From positions 14,303,729 through 14,367,728 of the forward strand of contig CP136068.1 in NCBI GenBank assembly GCA_032622095.1: a stretch of DNA of 64,000 bases, in the 5' to 3' direction. Below are positions 44,535 to 56,060 of this stretch, one piece after another. How positions within the stretch are numbered: position 1 is the stretch's first letter; the number at the start of each line of letters is the position of its first letter. The DNA is from Siphonodentalium dalli. Its lineage: Eukaryota; Mollusca; Scaphopoda; Gadilida; Siphonodentaliidae. The notes beneath the pieces are model-generated. The model did no database searches. It saw nothing but the letters and a program-made list of their open reading frames with translations, and had not been told where the DNA came from. The position numbers were made by a program, and so were the translations under genes.

Positions 44535-44964
44535 TTAACCCTTTACCCAACAAACCGGCCAAAACCGGTAAATAAAGCTGCAACAGCCTAAATTATCTTG
44601 GGTCTGTCTCAATAAAACCATACAAATATGGATATCATTGGAACCGGCTCATTGACCACATTGTGATGGTTACAGTTATGCCCTGTGCCAATACATTCTC
44701 TTATATATGCGAGTCGACCATAGGTCGTTTGAAACCTAGAGTTTGAGATTCTAGGTCGCCTCGCATATATAAGAGAATGCATTGGCCTAAAAAAAATCTT
44801 TTTTTAACACTTTTTACCATTTTTTCTTACATTCTTTAACAATTTTATAATTTTTAATGTGTTAAGCCAATGCATTCTCTTATATATGCGAGGCGACCTA
44901 TGGTCGACTCGCATATATAACAGATTGCATTGGCACAGGGCCGTTCTGTTGGGTAAAGGGTTAA
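44535..44964. mobile_element. piggyBac-like TTAA MITE, second copy
   Basis: Same as 39694-40092 with a ~35-bp insertion (around GAAACCTAGAGTTTGAGATT) in the first hairpin loop. Confidence 0.8.
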
Positions 44965-45215
44965 ACGCTAAAAACAAAAGCTGCTGTATTTAGTGAGAAT
45001 TACTTACACAAACACCAATTATGAAATTGACAATGTCGCTAATAAATAAACAGCCTTGGCCGATGACACGATGGCCGATGAAAGATAACCGTATCAGCAG
45101 CCGCACATTGAATCCTTTGATGTTCTTTCAATTTGTGTCGTGTCACATCACTTTAATTGAATACAATAATTATACCAATAGGTTTATTGGATATTCTGTG
45201 TCATTATGTGTGCAA

Positions 45216-47611
45216 TTAACCCTTTACCCAACAGAAGGGCCCTGTGCCAATGCATTCTCTTATATATGTGAGTCGACCATAGGTCGCCTCGCATATATAA
45301 GAGAATGCATTGGCTTAACACATTAAAAATTATAAAATTGTTAAAGAATGTAAGAAACGAGAGGCCGATCACGATCGGCAGATGTTTAACCCATACCTTG
45401 GCGATAGCGATTAGCTATTTTTATAAATTTTATAATTCCTTACACCAACCTTTTCATGAGTGCAAAAGTTTCAACAATTCACACTTTATATAGTGATCGT
45501 GTGAAAAATATTTAGTTATCACATTGTGTCAACAGGATTGGTGGAGGATGTTAATATTTTTAAGCAAATAAACCAAATGACCCTCACTATGCAGGTTAGG
45601 GGTGTGTTATCGTCAACTATGCCAAGAACTATAAACATAATCAATGGAAATATTTGAGTTATCAAATCGGATAGAATGGGGTTAATCTTACCCAAACTAA
45701 TGAACTGATAAACACAAAATAGTCTATGAAAAGCATGTCATTGGATTTAGAACCCCATACAATAAGTCAGTCTCAAGAATACCAGCACCATTAATATTAT
45801 CCTGGAGCCCAAATGCAATTGAGGGAATTTCAAAATAAGACATTTCCTCTAATGATGAATATTCAATTGGTGATGTATTGAAACCCTTACTGAACCTGGC
45901 TCAAAGTGAAAGGGATAATATTATATCTGTCTATCGCATAATATGTGTCTATGGAATGGTTTAATTTTAATCCCAAATCCATGCAAATCAAAAGTGGATC
46001 ACCATCAACCTGGACATAACATAGGAGAATGATTAAATGAAAAGCATCAAAACCATATGATGTGTGAAGAGGGTTAATCATTTTCAATGACATCATGTTA
46101 TGGAACTAAGGAATGTGTGGATAAATTTTTGTCTAAGATAAGACAACAGTGTTTGTAAAGAACAATGTCTGTAAAACAACACTACAAAGTAACAATGGAC
46201 TATTCCAATTTATTATTTTAGAATAGGTGTCATATAGTGTGTGCATATAGCTAATGTAATAAACCTGTTTCAACAAAGGGGTTAACTTCATATTGCACAG
46301 AAAGCAGAACTCCACCAGAGAGTGAGTAATCAATCACAGTTTGACATAATTATGATAACAAGTCCAGCCAGCCAGTGGTACCACTATCATGCTTTATAGC
46401 ATGTAGTATCTAATGTCATAGTGATAATTAACTCATTTCAATAACACACATTGCTGTGGGATATATGTTCTCTTCAAATTCCCAGCAGTAATTACTTGAA
46501 TTATAAAGGGTCATAACTCTGTTAAAATATATCGGATCAAACCCATATTCGAACTCGATCTGTATTTAGGGGTGATAAATTCATATACCAAATTTTGTGT
46601 TGATCAGATGAAAAATGTTTTGAGTCATAGCAGCTTGGGTGAATTCTAAGTAAACATAAGAGTGAAAAGGGTTAATTAAACAATACCAAAAACCATACAG
46701 ATGAAGAACGTGCTAAGAAAAACCTAGGTAAGAAATATGAGGCAGATCAGAAGAAATATGTTCAACTTATTGCATTGGATAGCATGTATGTAAAGGGTTA
46801 ATTATTTTCTAAACTGATCAACCAATCAATACCAAAAACTATACAGGTGAGGGGTGTGTCATCATAAACCTACATATCAATTATGAACACAATCGGACAA
46901 AAAAATATTTCGGTTAGAGCATCGGATTTTTTTTAAATTTATTTTATTTTCGAAAAAAGGGTCATAACTCCTTTAAAATAAATCGGATCAAACCCATATT
47001 CGAACTCGATCTGTATTTTTGGCTGTGAAACTCACATACCAAATTTGGTTCCAATCAGATAAAAAATGTTTGAGTTATGGCAGAATGCGTGAATTCTAAG
47101 TTGAAAAAGGGCCATAACTCTGTAACAAAATCTCGGATCAAACCCAAATTCGAACTCGATCTGTATTTTGGGCTGAGAAACCCATATACAAAATTTGGTT
47201 TCGATTGGATAGAAAATGTTTGAGTTATCGCATTACTCGTAAAGTGTCTACTGACAGACAGACAGACAGACAGACGGACGGACAGACAGACAGACAGACA
47301 GACGGACGAACGACGAGTGGTCAATCCGGGCAACGACACTATGTTTACCATACTATGGTATGGGTAAACATAAAAATGGTAAAAAAAGATTTTTTTTAGG
47401 CCAATGCATTCTCTTATATATGCGAGGCGACCTATGGTCGACTCGCATATATAAGAGAATGCATTGGCACAGGGCATAACTGTAACCATCACAATGTGGT
47501 CAATGAGCCGGTTCCAATGATATCCATATTTGTATGGTTTTATTGAGACAGACCCAAGATAATTTAGGCTGTTGCAGCTTTATTTGGCCGGTTTGTTGGG
47601 TAAAGGGTTAA
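45216..47611. mobile_element. piggyBac-like TTAA MITE, third copy, split by a nested 2-kb element
   Basis: TTAACCCTTTACCCAACA at 45216 and TGTTGGGTAAAGGGTTAA at 47611, in inverse orientation to 44535-44964. The two halves are separated by 45358-47371. About 10 bp of the host element is missing at the right junction. Confidence 0.8.
45358..47371. mobile_element. 2-kb pearl/HINE-like element, copy 2
   Basis: Collinear with 9490-11471: starts CGAGAGGCCGATCACG, ends GGGTAAACAT after a GACA/GACG microsatellite (47259-47307). It sits in an A-run of the MITE. Confidence 0.8.
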
Positions 47612-48669
47612 TTCAGTATGAGTATGGAGTAATGTGTCCGGATATTGTATGATGAATGTGCCATAATACAACTCTACACAAGAAACCTATACACAATGAA
47701 ACCTATAAGCCAACTTAGCGAAAACACCGGTATTAATAAGGTGGATGGATACAAATTTAGTAGTACCAGCCACCGGTTTGTAGCACAGTTTTCCGTCTTC
47801 CGATCATAACGCCCGCAATAAATGGGAACAGCAGTTATCTCGCTTTGATTTTATAGTACTCAATAACCACATAGTAATTTAAATTGGAAGATGGAAATTG
47901 GAATGGGGGTTGTCGATTAGTCGACATCGACTTGATTTTTATGAACTAGAAAAGCCGTCCGATGTTCGGAATAGAGTTCCGGATTATAGAGGTAATTTTT
48001 AGTGAGAATGCACTTAGGTGAATACGGGAGCAGACAAATTGTTCAGTGTGGAGAGGGATTCGGTCTAAAAGGGTGCAGTTTGGAGAGGTTTTACTGTACC
48101 ACAATTACTGAGAAATCCTTTCAAATCACACATAGATGTATGTAATTAAGGATTATGGGCAGAACTGACCAGAACCACATGTTTACCTTGAGGGTAGTCA
48201 ACTTAAAATTATTTGCTGCAAAATATGTACTTTTTAGAACCAATATATTTTTTATTCACTTAATTACCAAATGATGAATGGGTAATAATTTTAGTGGAAG
48301 GATAGCAAATTTTATAATTATTTGAAAATTTAGTGCAAGCACATGTTTACAGTGAATCAGGAAGCAAGAATGTTGCAGTCTTAATTTCAAGCTGAATTTA
48401 TTGTTTTTTATTTATAAATTTGCTGCCTACAATGTTTTTCTGCATGTTTTACAGTTTGGCCAACTTGTACAGGTGCAGTTAAGTCATCACTGCAAATATT
48501 CTTAGGGATTTCTGATAACCGTGTACCTAGTTTCCTGGGCTAATACTAGTTTCATTGTTTGTTTTTTTTTGTATCATTATGCCCAAAAACAGATCCAAGA
48601 CAGCATCTGCAAATGATAACTCAACAGGCACATCTCCCAAACTGTAATCTGCAGTGTTCTAATCATGTA
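47612..48669. other. No recognised feature (probable intron)
   Basis: AT-rich; no array, exon or inverted repeat that I can support. Confidence 0.45.
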
Positions 48670-48830
48670 TACAGTAATGCCCTAATTAATCGACTCCTTT
48701 AACCACAGCAGAATTATGGGTATCTTTTCAGGATTTAGTCGGAAATATGGCTTGTTTCCGACTAAATCCTGAAAAGTTACCTATAATTCTGCTGTGGTTA
48801 AATGAGTCAATTAATTAGGGCATTACTGTA
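48670..48830. mobile_element. TA-flanked palindromic MITE, copy F (short)
   Basis: TACAGTAATGCCC to GGGCATTACTGTA, inner module deleted. About 200 bp downstream of the donor of the exon at 49032. Confidence 0.87.
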
Positions 48831-49031
48831 CCAAGATTGTGATTGTGAGTTTTTCGCTCAGTACAGAAGATATCTTATCACCAGCACATGGATGGCGTCT
48901 TTTGGGCTACAAGATATATCGTCGCCGGCACTGAATGACTTAATTGTAAATTATTTACAGATCAGCAGGACAGACAGAATTGTTTTAGCAGTTGAAGACC
49001 CCCGACCCTTAACACTTGAAGTACCACTTAC

Positions 49032-49280
49032 AGGTCCAGACTCTGGAGACGCGGCCGGTGAGTCTGCCTTCAGTCGCTCCAGCTCTTCGTCATTATTCCT
49101 CGGTGAATGAACTTGTGACGTCACGAATATACTCGAGAAATCGGGTCCTCTCCCCGATGATGCAAGGCAATCCTTCGAGTCGTACGACCTCGCCGTGAAG
49201 CTGTTCATCTCGGAGTCGACACTCGGCGCTGATGGAATGGATTCTCCGGCATCATGTGGTGCGTTGGTCATCGCACTTAT
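49032..49280 (-). CDS. Internal coding exon of the minus-strand host gene
   Basis: 249 bp (83 codons), phase 0 in and out. Acceptor ttctctctttatag ends at 49281; donor GTAAGT at 49031-49026 follows CTGGACCT. The product is acidic and Ser-rich (contains SVDSEMNSFTARSYDSK and NNDEELERLKADSPAAS) and looks like a disordered cytoplasmic region. GC and codon use stand out from the AT-rich flanks. Antisense frames overlap but have no splice support. A copy of the palindromic MITE begins 20 bp upstream of the acceptor. Confidence 0.7.
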
Positions 49281-49299
49281 CTATAAAGAGAGAATATTG

Positions 49300-49507
49300 T
49301 ACAGTAATGCCCTAATTAATCGACTTCTTAACCACTGCAGAATTATAAGGTAACTTTTCAGGATTTAGTCGGAAATATGGCTTGTTGCCATTCCATCGGA
49401 GAGAACTTTCCGATGAATGGCAACAAGCCATATTTCCGACTAAATCCTGAAAAGTTACCCATAATTCTGCTGTGGTTAAGAAGTCGATTAATTAGGGCAT
49501 TACTGTA
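49300..49507. mobile_element. TA-flanked palindromic MITE, copy G
   Basis: Full arms; inner module slightly shortened. It abuts the polypyrimidine tract of the exon at 49280. Confidence 0.88.
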
Positions 49508-49554
49508 TGAAATTATCTCAGTTGGTATTTAAGAATACACATCAAGTCTGAGTT

Positions 49555-49905
49555 TAGTGTGCCTGTCATTTGCAGAATGAGGTCCCAAGAGGGTGAATTT
49601 AGTGATGCTATCCCGCACAGTGGACTAGAATCAGCTCATTCTGCTTAGGCATCATCTTCTCTGGAAAGTTTCTTTATTATCAAATTTCTATTGAAAGTTC
49701 TTCACATGGATTCTATATATTTTTTTAGTTTAGTTTCTTTTCCCCCCAAATTGGTAGACAACACATTGCATAATCTTGGTTCCCAATGGGTGTGCATCAC
49801 AATATTCACCATTTGGGAACTTCAATCTGAGTCTATGTCTCCCATAGTAGATGAGGCCATGGAGAATGAGGTCTCCAGAGGGTGAATTTGGTGACGCTAG
49901 CCCGA
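49555..49905. mobile_element. hAT-like foldback, degenerate two-module copy
   Basis: GTGTGCCTGTCATTTGCAGA at the left, arms with GAGGGTGAATTTAGTGATGC at 49591 and GAGGGTGAATTTGGTGACGC at 49878. One module has lost an arm. Confidence 0.6.
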
Positions 49906-49914
49906 TATGCCCCT

Positions 49915-50275
49915 TTTTCACAGTTTTTTGTATTGTCTGGATGATAACAGAATTTTTTGACATTTGTACGTAAATCACATTTGAGACACATATTAAGTTT
50001 GATCATGGCATGATGACTGTTGACGGAGTTATCAGCCAGAGTTATGCACCTTTTTCAACTTAGAAATAACAATTTTTGGGTTATCTGGATGATAACTTTA
50101 TCATTACTCAACAAAATATATTTATATCTGGTATTGGTTCACATTTTATGAGACATGTCAAGTTCAAATTTGGTGATGGTCCGTTGACTTTTGATGGAGT
50201 TATGCATCTTTTTCGACTTAGAAATCACACTTTTTGGGTTGTCCGAATGAAAGCTTGAGCAATATTCAATATAGG
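49915..50275. repeat. Two-plus units of a ~165-bp tandem repeat
   Basis: GGAGTTAT, TGCA(C/T)CTTTTTC and ACTTAGAAAT(A/C)ACA(A/C)TTTT words recur near 50025 and 50195. Similar to pearl-type core repeats. Confidence 0.5.
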
Positions 50276-50538
50276 GAAAAAAAGGGTCAGGTGAATCGGG
50301 CGGCCGGTTTAACCCTTCCTATTCTAAATCGATTCTCCCACTCAGTTATAAAAGAATAAATTGGATTGGTCTATTATTTATTTGTAGGGGTTATCAGGAA
50401 ATATAAGCAGACAACAGATAATGAAAGTTCAGAAGGAGTCCTATTCATTGGTGGGAAATGTTCAGATAATAGGTTCAACAATAGTCGTTTGTTGAACTTA
50501 TCTTATTATCTAAACATTTCCTAACGACTCATCAATAA

Positions 50539-50735
50539 GTATAGAGAGGATTAATTGGGGTAAGACTGAGTCTTTATTCACTAAAGCCACATGTTTGCCT
50601 TTCTAAATGACATTAACATGGCAACTTAATCACTCCTTCATAACAATATTTAGACCAACTGAATCTTAATTGACTTCCTTATATAACGTGCCATGTGTAT
50701 AGAGAGGATTAATTGGGGTAAGACTGAGTCTAATG
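50539..50735. repeat. Duplicated block: 126-bp segment between 35-bp direct repeats
   Basis: TATAGAGAGGATTAATTGGG plus GTAAGACTGAGTCT occurs at 50539 and 50698. The block between is nearly identical to 51377-51502. Confidence 0.75.
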
Positions 50736-50817
50736 CGCGAAATCTGACAACCACTTTCTCAGTTTTCACTATTTCCCTGTTTTTGTGAAAACTTTCCGAT
50801 CACGCATCCCAGCGTTT

Positions 50818-51290
50818 TTAAGAAATGGATGTTGACAAGCCTTGAAATAGTGTGTCTGTCATTTGCAGAATGAGGTCCCCAGAGGGTGAATTTAGAGATG
50901 CTACCCGCATAGCGGGCTAGCATCACCAAATTCACCCTCTGGGAACCTCATTCTGCTGAGGTGTAAGCAGAATGACAGACACACTATTTCAAGGCTTGGA
51001 TGTTGATATTGTTGCGTTCCACACATAAAAATGTCAGACCAGCTTGCATCCATACTCTATGGAACGCATCAAAATCAACATCCATTACTTATATTTACAC
51101 TCAACCGAGTCAACTGGCAGATTAGAATAGCATTAAGCGCCCATTTCCAACGTTATTCTCATGACTTGATGCAAGTTGCGTCTACACAGAAATGGATGCA
51201 AGTTGGGGTCAGCGCATGACGTCATGTGACATAATTTCGACCAACCAACGTCCTGCATTCATGTTCCACAAAGTGAATATAACTGTAAAT
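50818..51290. repeat. GGATGCAAGTTG-family element, copy 3, interrupted
   Basis: Collinear with 22450-22800 and split by 50836-50998. It also contains a perfect CRE (TGACGTCA) near 51217. Confidence 0.75.
50836..50998. mobile_element. hAT-like foldback MITE with 8-bp target duplication
   Basis: Outer TIRs CAAGCCTTGAAATAGTGTG are inverted at 50980-50998. GATGTTGA is duplicated at 50828-50835 and 50999-51006. Inner hairpin of GAATGAGGTCCCCAGAGGGT arms. Confidence 0.88.
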
Positions 51291-51521
51291 ATAGCCAAAT
51301 TGCACTCTTAACAATATTTTGTAGTAAATGAACAGTCGCCAGATAAAATTTGTTTTACAAACTTTTGAGCCAGCAGTTTTATTCACTAAAGCCACATGTT
51401 TGCCTTTCTAAATGACATTAACATGGCAACTTAATCACTCCTTCATAACAATATTTAGACCAACTGAATCTTAATTGACTTCCTTATATAACGTGCCATC
51501 ATGATTAGTAATTCGCACAGA

Positions 51522-51775
51522 CAAGCCTTGAAATAGTGTGCCTGTCATTTGCAGAATGAGGTTCCCAGAGGGTGAATTTAGTGATGCTATCCCGCATAGC
51601 AGGCTAGAATCACCAAATTCACCCTCTGGGAACCTCATTCAGCTGAGTTGTAAGCAGAATGAGGTCCACAGAGGGTGAATTTGGTGATGCTAGCCCGCTA
51701 TGTGGGATAGCATCACTAAATTCACCCTCTGGGAACCTCATTCTGCAAATGACAGGCACACTATTTCAAGGCTTG
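51522..51775. mobile_element. hAT-like foldback, two-module copy with 8-bp target duplication
   Basis: Same TIRs. Flanked by CGCACAGA (51514-51521) and CACACAGA (51776-51783), 7 of 8 matching. Contains two hairpin modules back to back. Confidence 0.85.
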
Positions 51776-51917
51776 CACACAGATCGAGACAGATCGTGGT
51801 ACCGACTAATGTGACGTGACTGCATGATTATGAATAAAATTTGTGAAACATGATTTTGGATCATTATCACCCATTTATCAAATTCATAAAACGATATAAT
51901 ATCCAACATTAATAATT

Positions 51918-52350
51918 AAAGATGCATAATCCGATTAAGCGCCCCTCAATTACTATTTATATGAATTCAGGAGGAAAAAATATCTGATTCGAGTCGAGGA
52001 ATCCACCTATCAAAGCTCAGGAGTTATTAGATATCGATTTTTGAAATCTATTATTTTTCACCATCGAGAATTATAAGGGGCCAGTAAACAGTTCACGAGC
52101 CTATGGATGGTCTCGGAACAAATTTCGGATGAAGATTAATAACTCTAAAATCAAGAGGCTTTCTGTCGATAATAAGGCCAAATTTCGTCGAACAACTTGT
52201 TCAGATAAATAACACGTTTCGGGCAATTTTATACCATAGTTGACAGTGGTTAGCATTATTTTTGGACAATTAACTGAAGCGGCATTTCTAAATGTTGTTG
52301 TTGGGATCTGATTATATGGGGACAATCAAATCGGATTGAGTACATTTGAA
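51918..52350. mobile_element. AGGTACTC-type TTAA MITE, diverged copy
   Basis: Starts near TTAAAGATGCATAATCCG and ends AATCGGATTGAGTACATTT; interior collinear with 23471-23922. Confidence 0.7.
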
Positions 52351-52374
52351 TATAAACTATAATAGTTGAATTCA

Positions 52375-52506
<132 letters not shown>

Positions 52507-52861
52507 TTAAATCAAACCTTCCCAGATCAAAATGTGAAGTGATTGCTGAATTGATTGACAGTTACTTAGACACTGTTAAATGTAAAAACCTTCACTGTTT
52601 TGATTGTTACCCATTTATGGAGGAATAATGTTGATACCCCATACTCTATGAAATTCTTCTAAAAATATATCTCTTTGTCACTTTTAGTCCAATTGAATGA
52701 ATGAATTGCAAGTATGCTTTGAAAACAGAAATAATATCTATCTCATCAGTCGCAGTCATCATCATGTTATTTTTTATTTCAGTCATCTTTATTTTATATT
52801 TGTCATTTATATTTTTAAGAACCATCTGAAGAAATGCATATCAGCTTCGAACAATCTTAAC

Positions 52862-52970
52862 CTGGAAAACCAAATACTTCATTGTCTGCATGAGGATAGC
52901 CCAGAGTCGGATTATTATATTTCTTTTCCTTGGGAGGTGTAGAAAGATGACCAGATGGTCGTAGCACCTC
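52862..52970 (-). CDS. Probable internal coding exon; donor uncertain
   Basis: Acceptor tattaccag ends at 52971. In phase 0 the product begins EVLRPSGHLSTPPKEKK and continues YNNPTLGYPHADNEV, hydrophilic and Pro-rich like the other exons. A donor CAG|GTTAAG gives 109 bp, which does not fit the next exon's phase. GAA|GTATTT 19 bp earlier would give 90 bp and fit, or a microexon may be missing. The palindromic MITE copy H ends 7 bp upstream of the acceptor and replaces any ordinary polypyrimidine tract. Confidence 0.45.
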
Positions 52971-52977
52971 CTGGTAA

Positions 52978-53175
52978 TACAGTATTGCCCTAAATAATCG
53001 ACTCCTTAACCACAGCAGAATTATGGGTAACTTTTCAGGATTTAGTCGGAAATATGACTTGTTGCCATTCAAGCTCTCCAATGAATGGCAACAAGCCATA
53101 TTTCTGACTAAATCCTGAAAAGTTACCCATAATTCTGCTGCGGTTAAGGAGTCGATTATTTAGGGCATTACTGTA
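52978..53175. mobile_element. TA-flanked palindromic MITE, copy H
   Basis: TACAGTATTGCCC to GGGCATTACTGTA; central module reduced. Confidence 0.87.
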
Positions 53176-54415
53176 TATACCACATTTAATTGATTATTTT
53201 CACCATATATTATTATACAAGTTACATGTATATGTTACTGAATAAAATTCTATCTATCTGAAGCAATAATGAAATGAAACAGTATCAGATGATTCTAGAA
53301 AAAATTGATGTTGACAGCCTTTTTAGTTTCCATATTAAATTTATTCATTAAAAATTATCAGCTAGTACTTTGCAAATAAAAGTGCATTGGCCTTTTAAGG
53401 ACACACATGGTTCATATACACTCAGCTGAGAGAAAAATTCCATAACTTTTCCAGACTTTCCAACAAATTTTCCAAGACTTTTCACCGAATATTTAATTCC
53501 ATAACATGTCCTTACCAATAGCCATATATTTCGCCTGAAATTTTAGCCTACATGTAACTCGCAGACTTGTACAATATACATCTATTTCTCATCAATCATG
53601 CGAATTTAGGGCCCGATTGGGCATACTGAAAACATTTCATGAATGCAAACAATCTTGATTAATCAGATATATCAGATATGCAATTCATCTAGGCATTCTT
53701 GAAATGTACTTGCAGACTTACAAGTTGATGATTTTCGAAACACAACTGTACCAAACTTTATAATTTGAAGATGAGAAGTTTTTTTTAGACTGAAACTTCC
53801 AGTGGTTCATCCGTTGATCTTATACGTTGTAACATGTTCCATCAACCATCCGATGACCTTGCAATTGCAACCCATTTGCCCCAGTACCATGGACATGGCA
53901 ACTGGGGGTTTGGGGAGGGGGTGGGGTAAAATGTTTCTCATTGTTTGATTTTTCAACAAGTAATTAGTAGGAAATTGTTGTATTTTAGACTAAGAGTAGC
54001 ATATGTTTCTACTTTTGTTAAAAATTTTGGTCTGAAAATTCTTTTGGTCAATTTTTTGGTAATTTATAAAAAAAAATCCACTTTTTAGAAGCTTTGGGCA
54101 AATTGAAAAACCAGAATATAGGATCCAATGAGAAAACCAAATCTAAAACAAGAATATTAAGAAGCACACACTATAGCCTTGAAACTTTTGGCCATTTTCC
54201 AAAAAAATTGCCATTGGCATAATTTGGCCACCATCAGTGTGTCACTGAATTTCCAGAAAACTCCACAAATACATCAAAGAGGAAATCAGAAGTGAAGTAC
54301 CAATCATACCATTTCAGAAAATACACTTGAAAGAAAAAAGGTGAATTTTTTTTTAACAAACAACAGTAATAATCCACCATCCTGTAAATTATGAAAAAAA
54401 TTGTCACAAACAAAA
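53176..54415. other. No recognised feature (probable intron)
   Basis: AT-rich, with a short G-rich spot near 53905-53930; no exon or array supported. Confidence 0.45.
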
Positions 54416-54790
54416 AAAAGTCGGACAGACGTCATAATTGCAGGTGCGCAGGTTTCCACAGTACTAAATATCTGTGCCAAGTTTTAAAACAATTGACATA
54501 AAAATGTAGGAATAAAAGGTCGGACAAAGGTATACCCCTGTATTAAAAATGTCGAAACTGGGGATAACTCCAGCAAAACAAGTCAAACAAACCACATAAT
54601 CGCAGATGCATAGGTTCCCATGGTACTAAATATCCGTGCCAAGTTAAAAAAAACATGGAAGAAAAAATATAGGAATAAAAGCTTGAACAAAATTGCATCC
54701 ACGGACGGACACACGGACGGAAGGCCAGATGCTCCGACGGATGAACGGACAAGCTGATTCCAGTATAACCAACCACAACTCACTGCATGG
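54416..54790. mobile_element. Pearl-like element fragment with ACGG tract
   Basis: Two ~165-bp units (GTCAAACAAACCACATAATC type, GTACTAAATATC(T/C)GTGCCAA) followed by ACGGACGG repeats at 54700-54750 and a short tail. Same family as 17283-17372. Confidence 0.65.
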
Positions 54791-54914
54791 GGTATAATTA
54801 TATTTTCACAAAGTTATTGACAAGATTGGTTAAAATTGCCACCATACAAGTGAATTGGTATTCCCTATCACCAATTATTTATATCAAAGTCCGTACTCTC
54901 CAATATAAGAAAAT

Positions 54915-55060
54915 ACAATTAGTATACGTACAAGAAAGAATACATGTCCCAAGAACATGACTACGTTCTCCACTCCCACAACGGTTTTCTCTCGCACCCA
55001 TAGAGACATCGCTTTCATGGACACTAGAATAACAATAGGTCCAGACCAGAACCTGATTTT
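54915..55060 (-). CDS. Possible exon on the minus strand, weak
   Basis: Somewhat GC-richer block, open in more than one frame. It has a possible acceptor (cctattgttattctag) and possible donors GTATTC and GTACGT. Phases do not join cleanly to the other exons. It may be a chance open stretch. Confidence 0.2.
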
Positions 55061-55340
55061 TTCCATGTCTTCCTTCAATATATATCAGGTTAAAGGCACA
55101 CTTAATTTTTTAGCCAATTATTATTTTTATAGTGCCATGATATACGGTTTTAATATCGGGACCTGCGAATATTCGAGATTCGATTCGATGTCGATATCGG
55201 GCACCCGATTCGAGATCGACACCGAATCGTTCCGCTGATTCGGATATTTTCGAATCGGTGTTACTTTGGTGTAGTCTCGTTTTTTGCGTTTAAATAACGC
55301 TGCACAATATACTAAACTGATTCTGATACCAAAACAACAT

Positions 55341-55418
55341 TGATGTTCTAACGTAATAGCTGACATCGATGTTCTAACGTAATAGCTGACATCGATGTTC
55401 TAACGTAATAGCTGACAT
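55341..55418. repeat. 26-bp satellite, three units
   Basis: TGTTCTAACGTAATAGCTGA plus CATCGA, continuing at 55804. Confidence 0.9.
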
Positions 55419-55803
55419 TATTATATGATCATAAGTTTCTTTCCCCAATTCCTATGTTAAAACCCAACGAAAAAGTTGGGATATCTAACGATGTTCACCT
55501 CATTAATGAAACAACGGGTTAATAACAGTTCTGAATGACGTCAGATACTTCAGGGGTTAACATAACTTGTTATCAGACCTGAAATAGATCAGGTTTTCAC
55601 AGCGACGTTCAACGTCACAACGTCTTGTCCAATGAAAGTGCGTTTCATATAATAAAATAATTATCGCATTGTTTCTTGGTTGACACGAGGAATTGTCAGC
55701 CCTTGGAAGTCAATATTCACCTCGGCCTACGGCCTTGGTGAATATTGACTTCCCCGGGTTGACAATTCCTCGTGTCAACCTGGAAACAATGCGATAATTG
55801 TAT
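55419..55803. mobile_element. Insertion in the 26-bp satellite with a 141-bp palindrome
   Basis: The palindrome 55659-55799 has arms AATTATCGCATTGTTTC and GGTTGACACGAGGAATTGTC mirrored around TCGGCCTACGGCC. The left ~240 bp is not part of it. Confidence 0.7.
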
Positions 55804-56060
55804 ATTGATGTTCTAACGTAATAGCTGACATCGATGTTCTAACGTAATAGCTGACATCGATGTTCTAACGTAATAGCTGACATTGATGTTCTAACGTAAT
55901 AGCTGACATTGATGTTCTAACGTAATAGCTGACATTGAAGTTCTAACGTAATAGCTGACATCGATGTTCTAACGTAATAGCTGACATTGATGTTCTAACG
56001 TAATAGCTGACATTGATGTTCTAACGTAATAGCTGACATTGATGTTCTAACGTAATAGCT
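55804..56060. repeat. 26-bp satellite, about ten units
   Basis: Same unit as 55341; variants CATCGA, CATTGA and CATTGAAG. Confidence 0.92.

Noticed and set aside
48802-49110. Plus-strand 102-codon gene
   Set aside because: Overlaps the minus-strand exon that has both splice signals; the start lies in a MITE.
50309-50560. Another TTAA-flanked MITE (TTAACCCTTCCTATT ... GAGAGGATTAA)
   Set aside because: The ends match too poorly to call.
52857-53099. Coding sequence running through MITE copy H
   Set aside because: The same YFRLNPEKLPIILLW peptide appears in copy E at 42238-41954, so it is MITE sequence read by chance.
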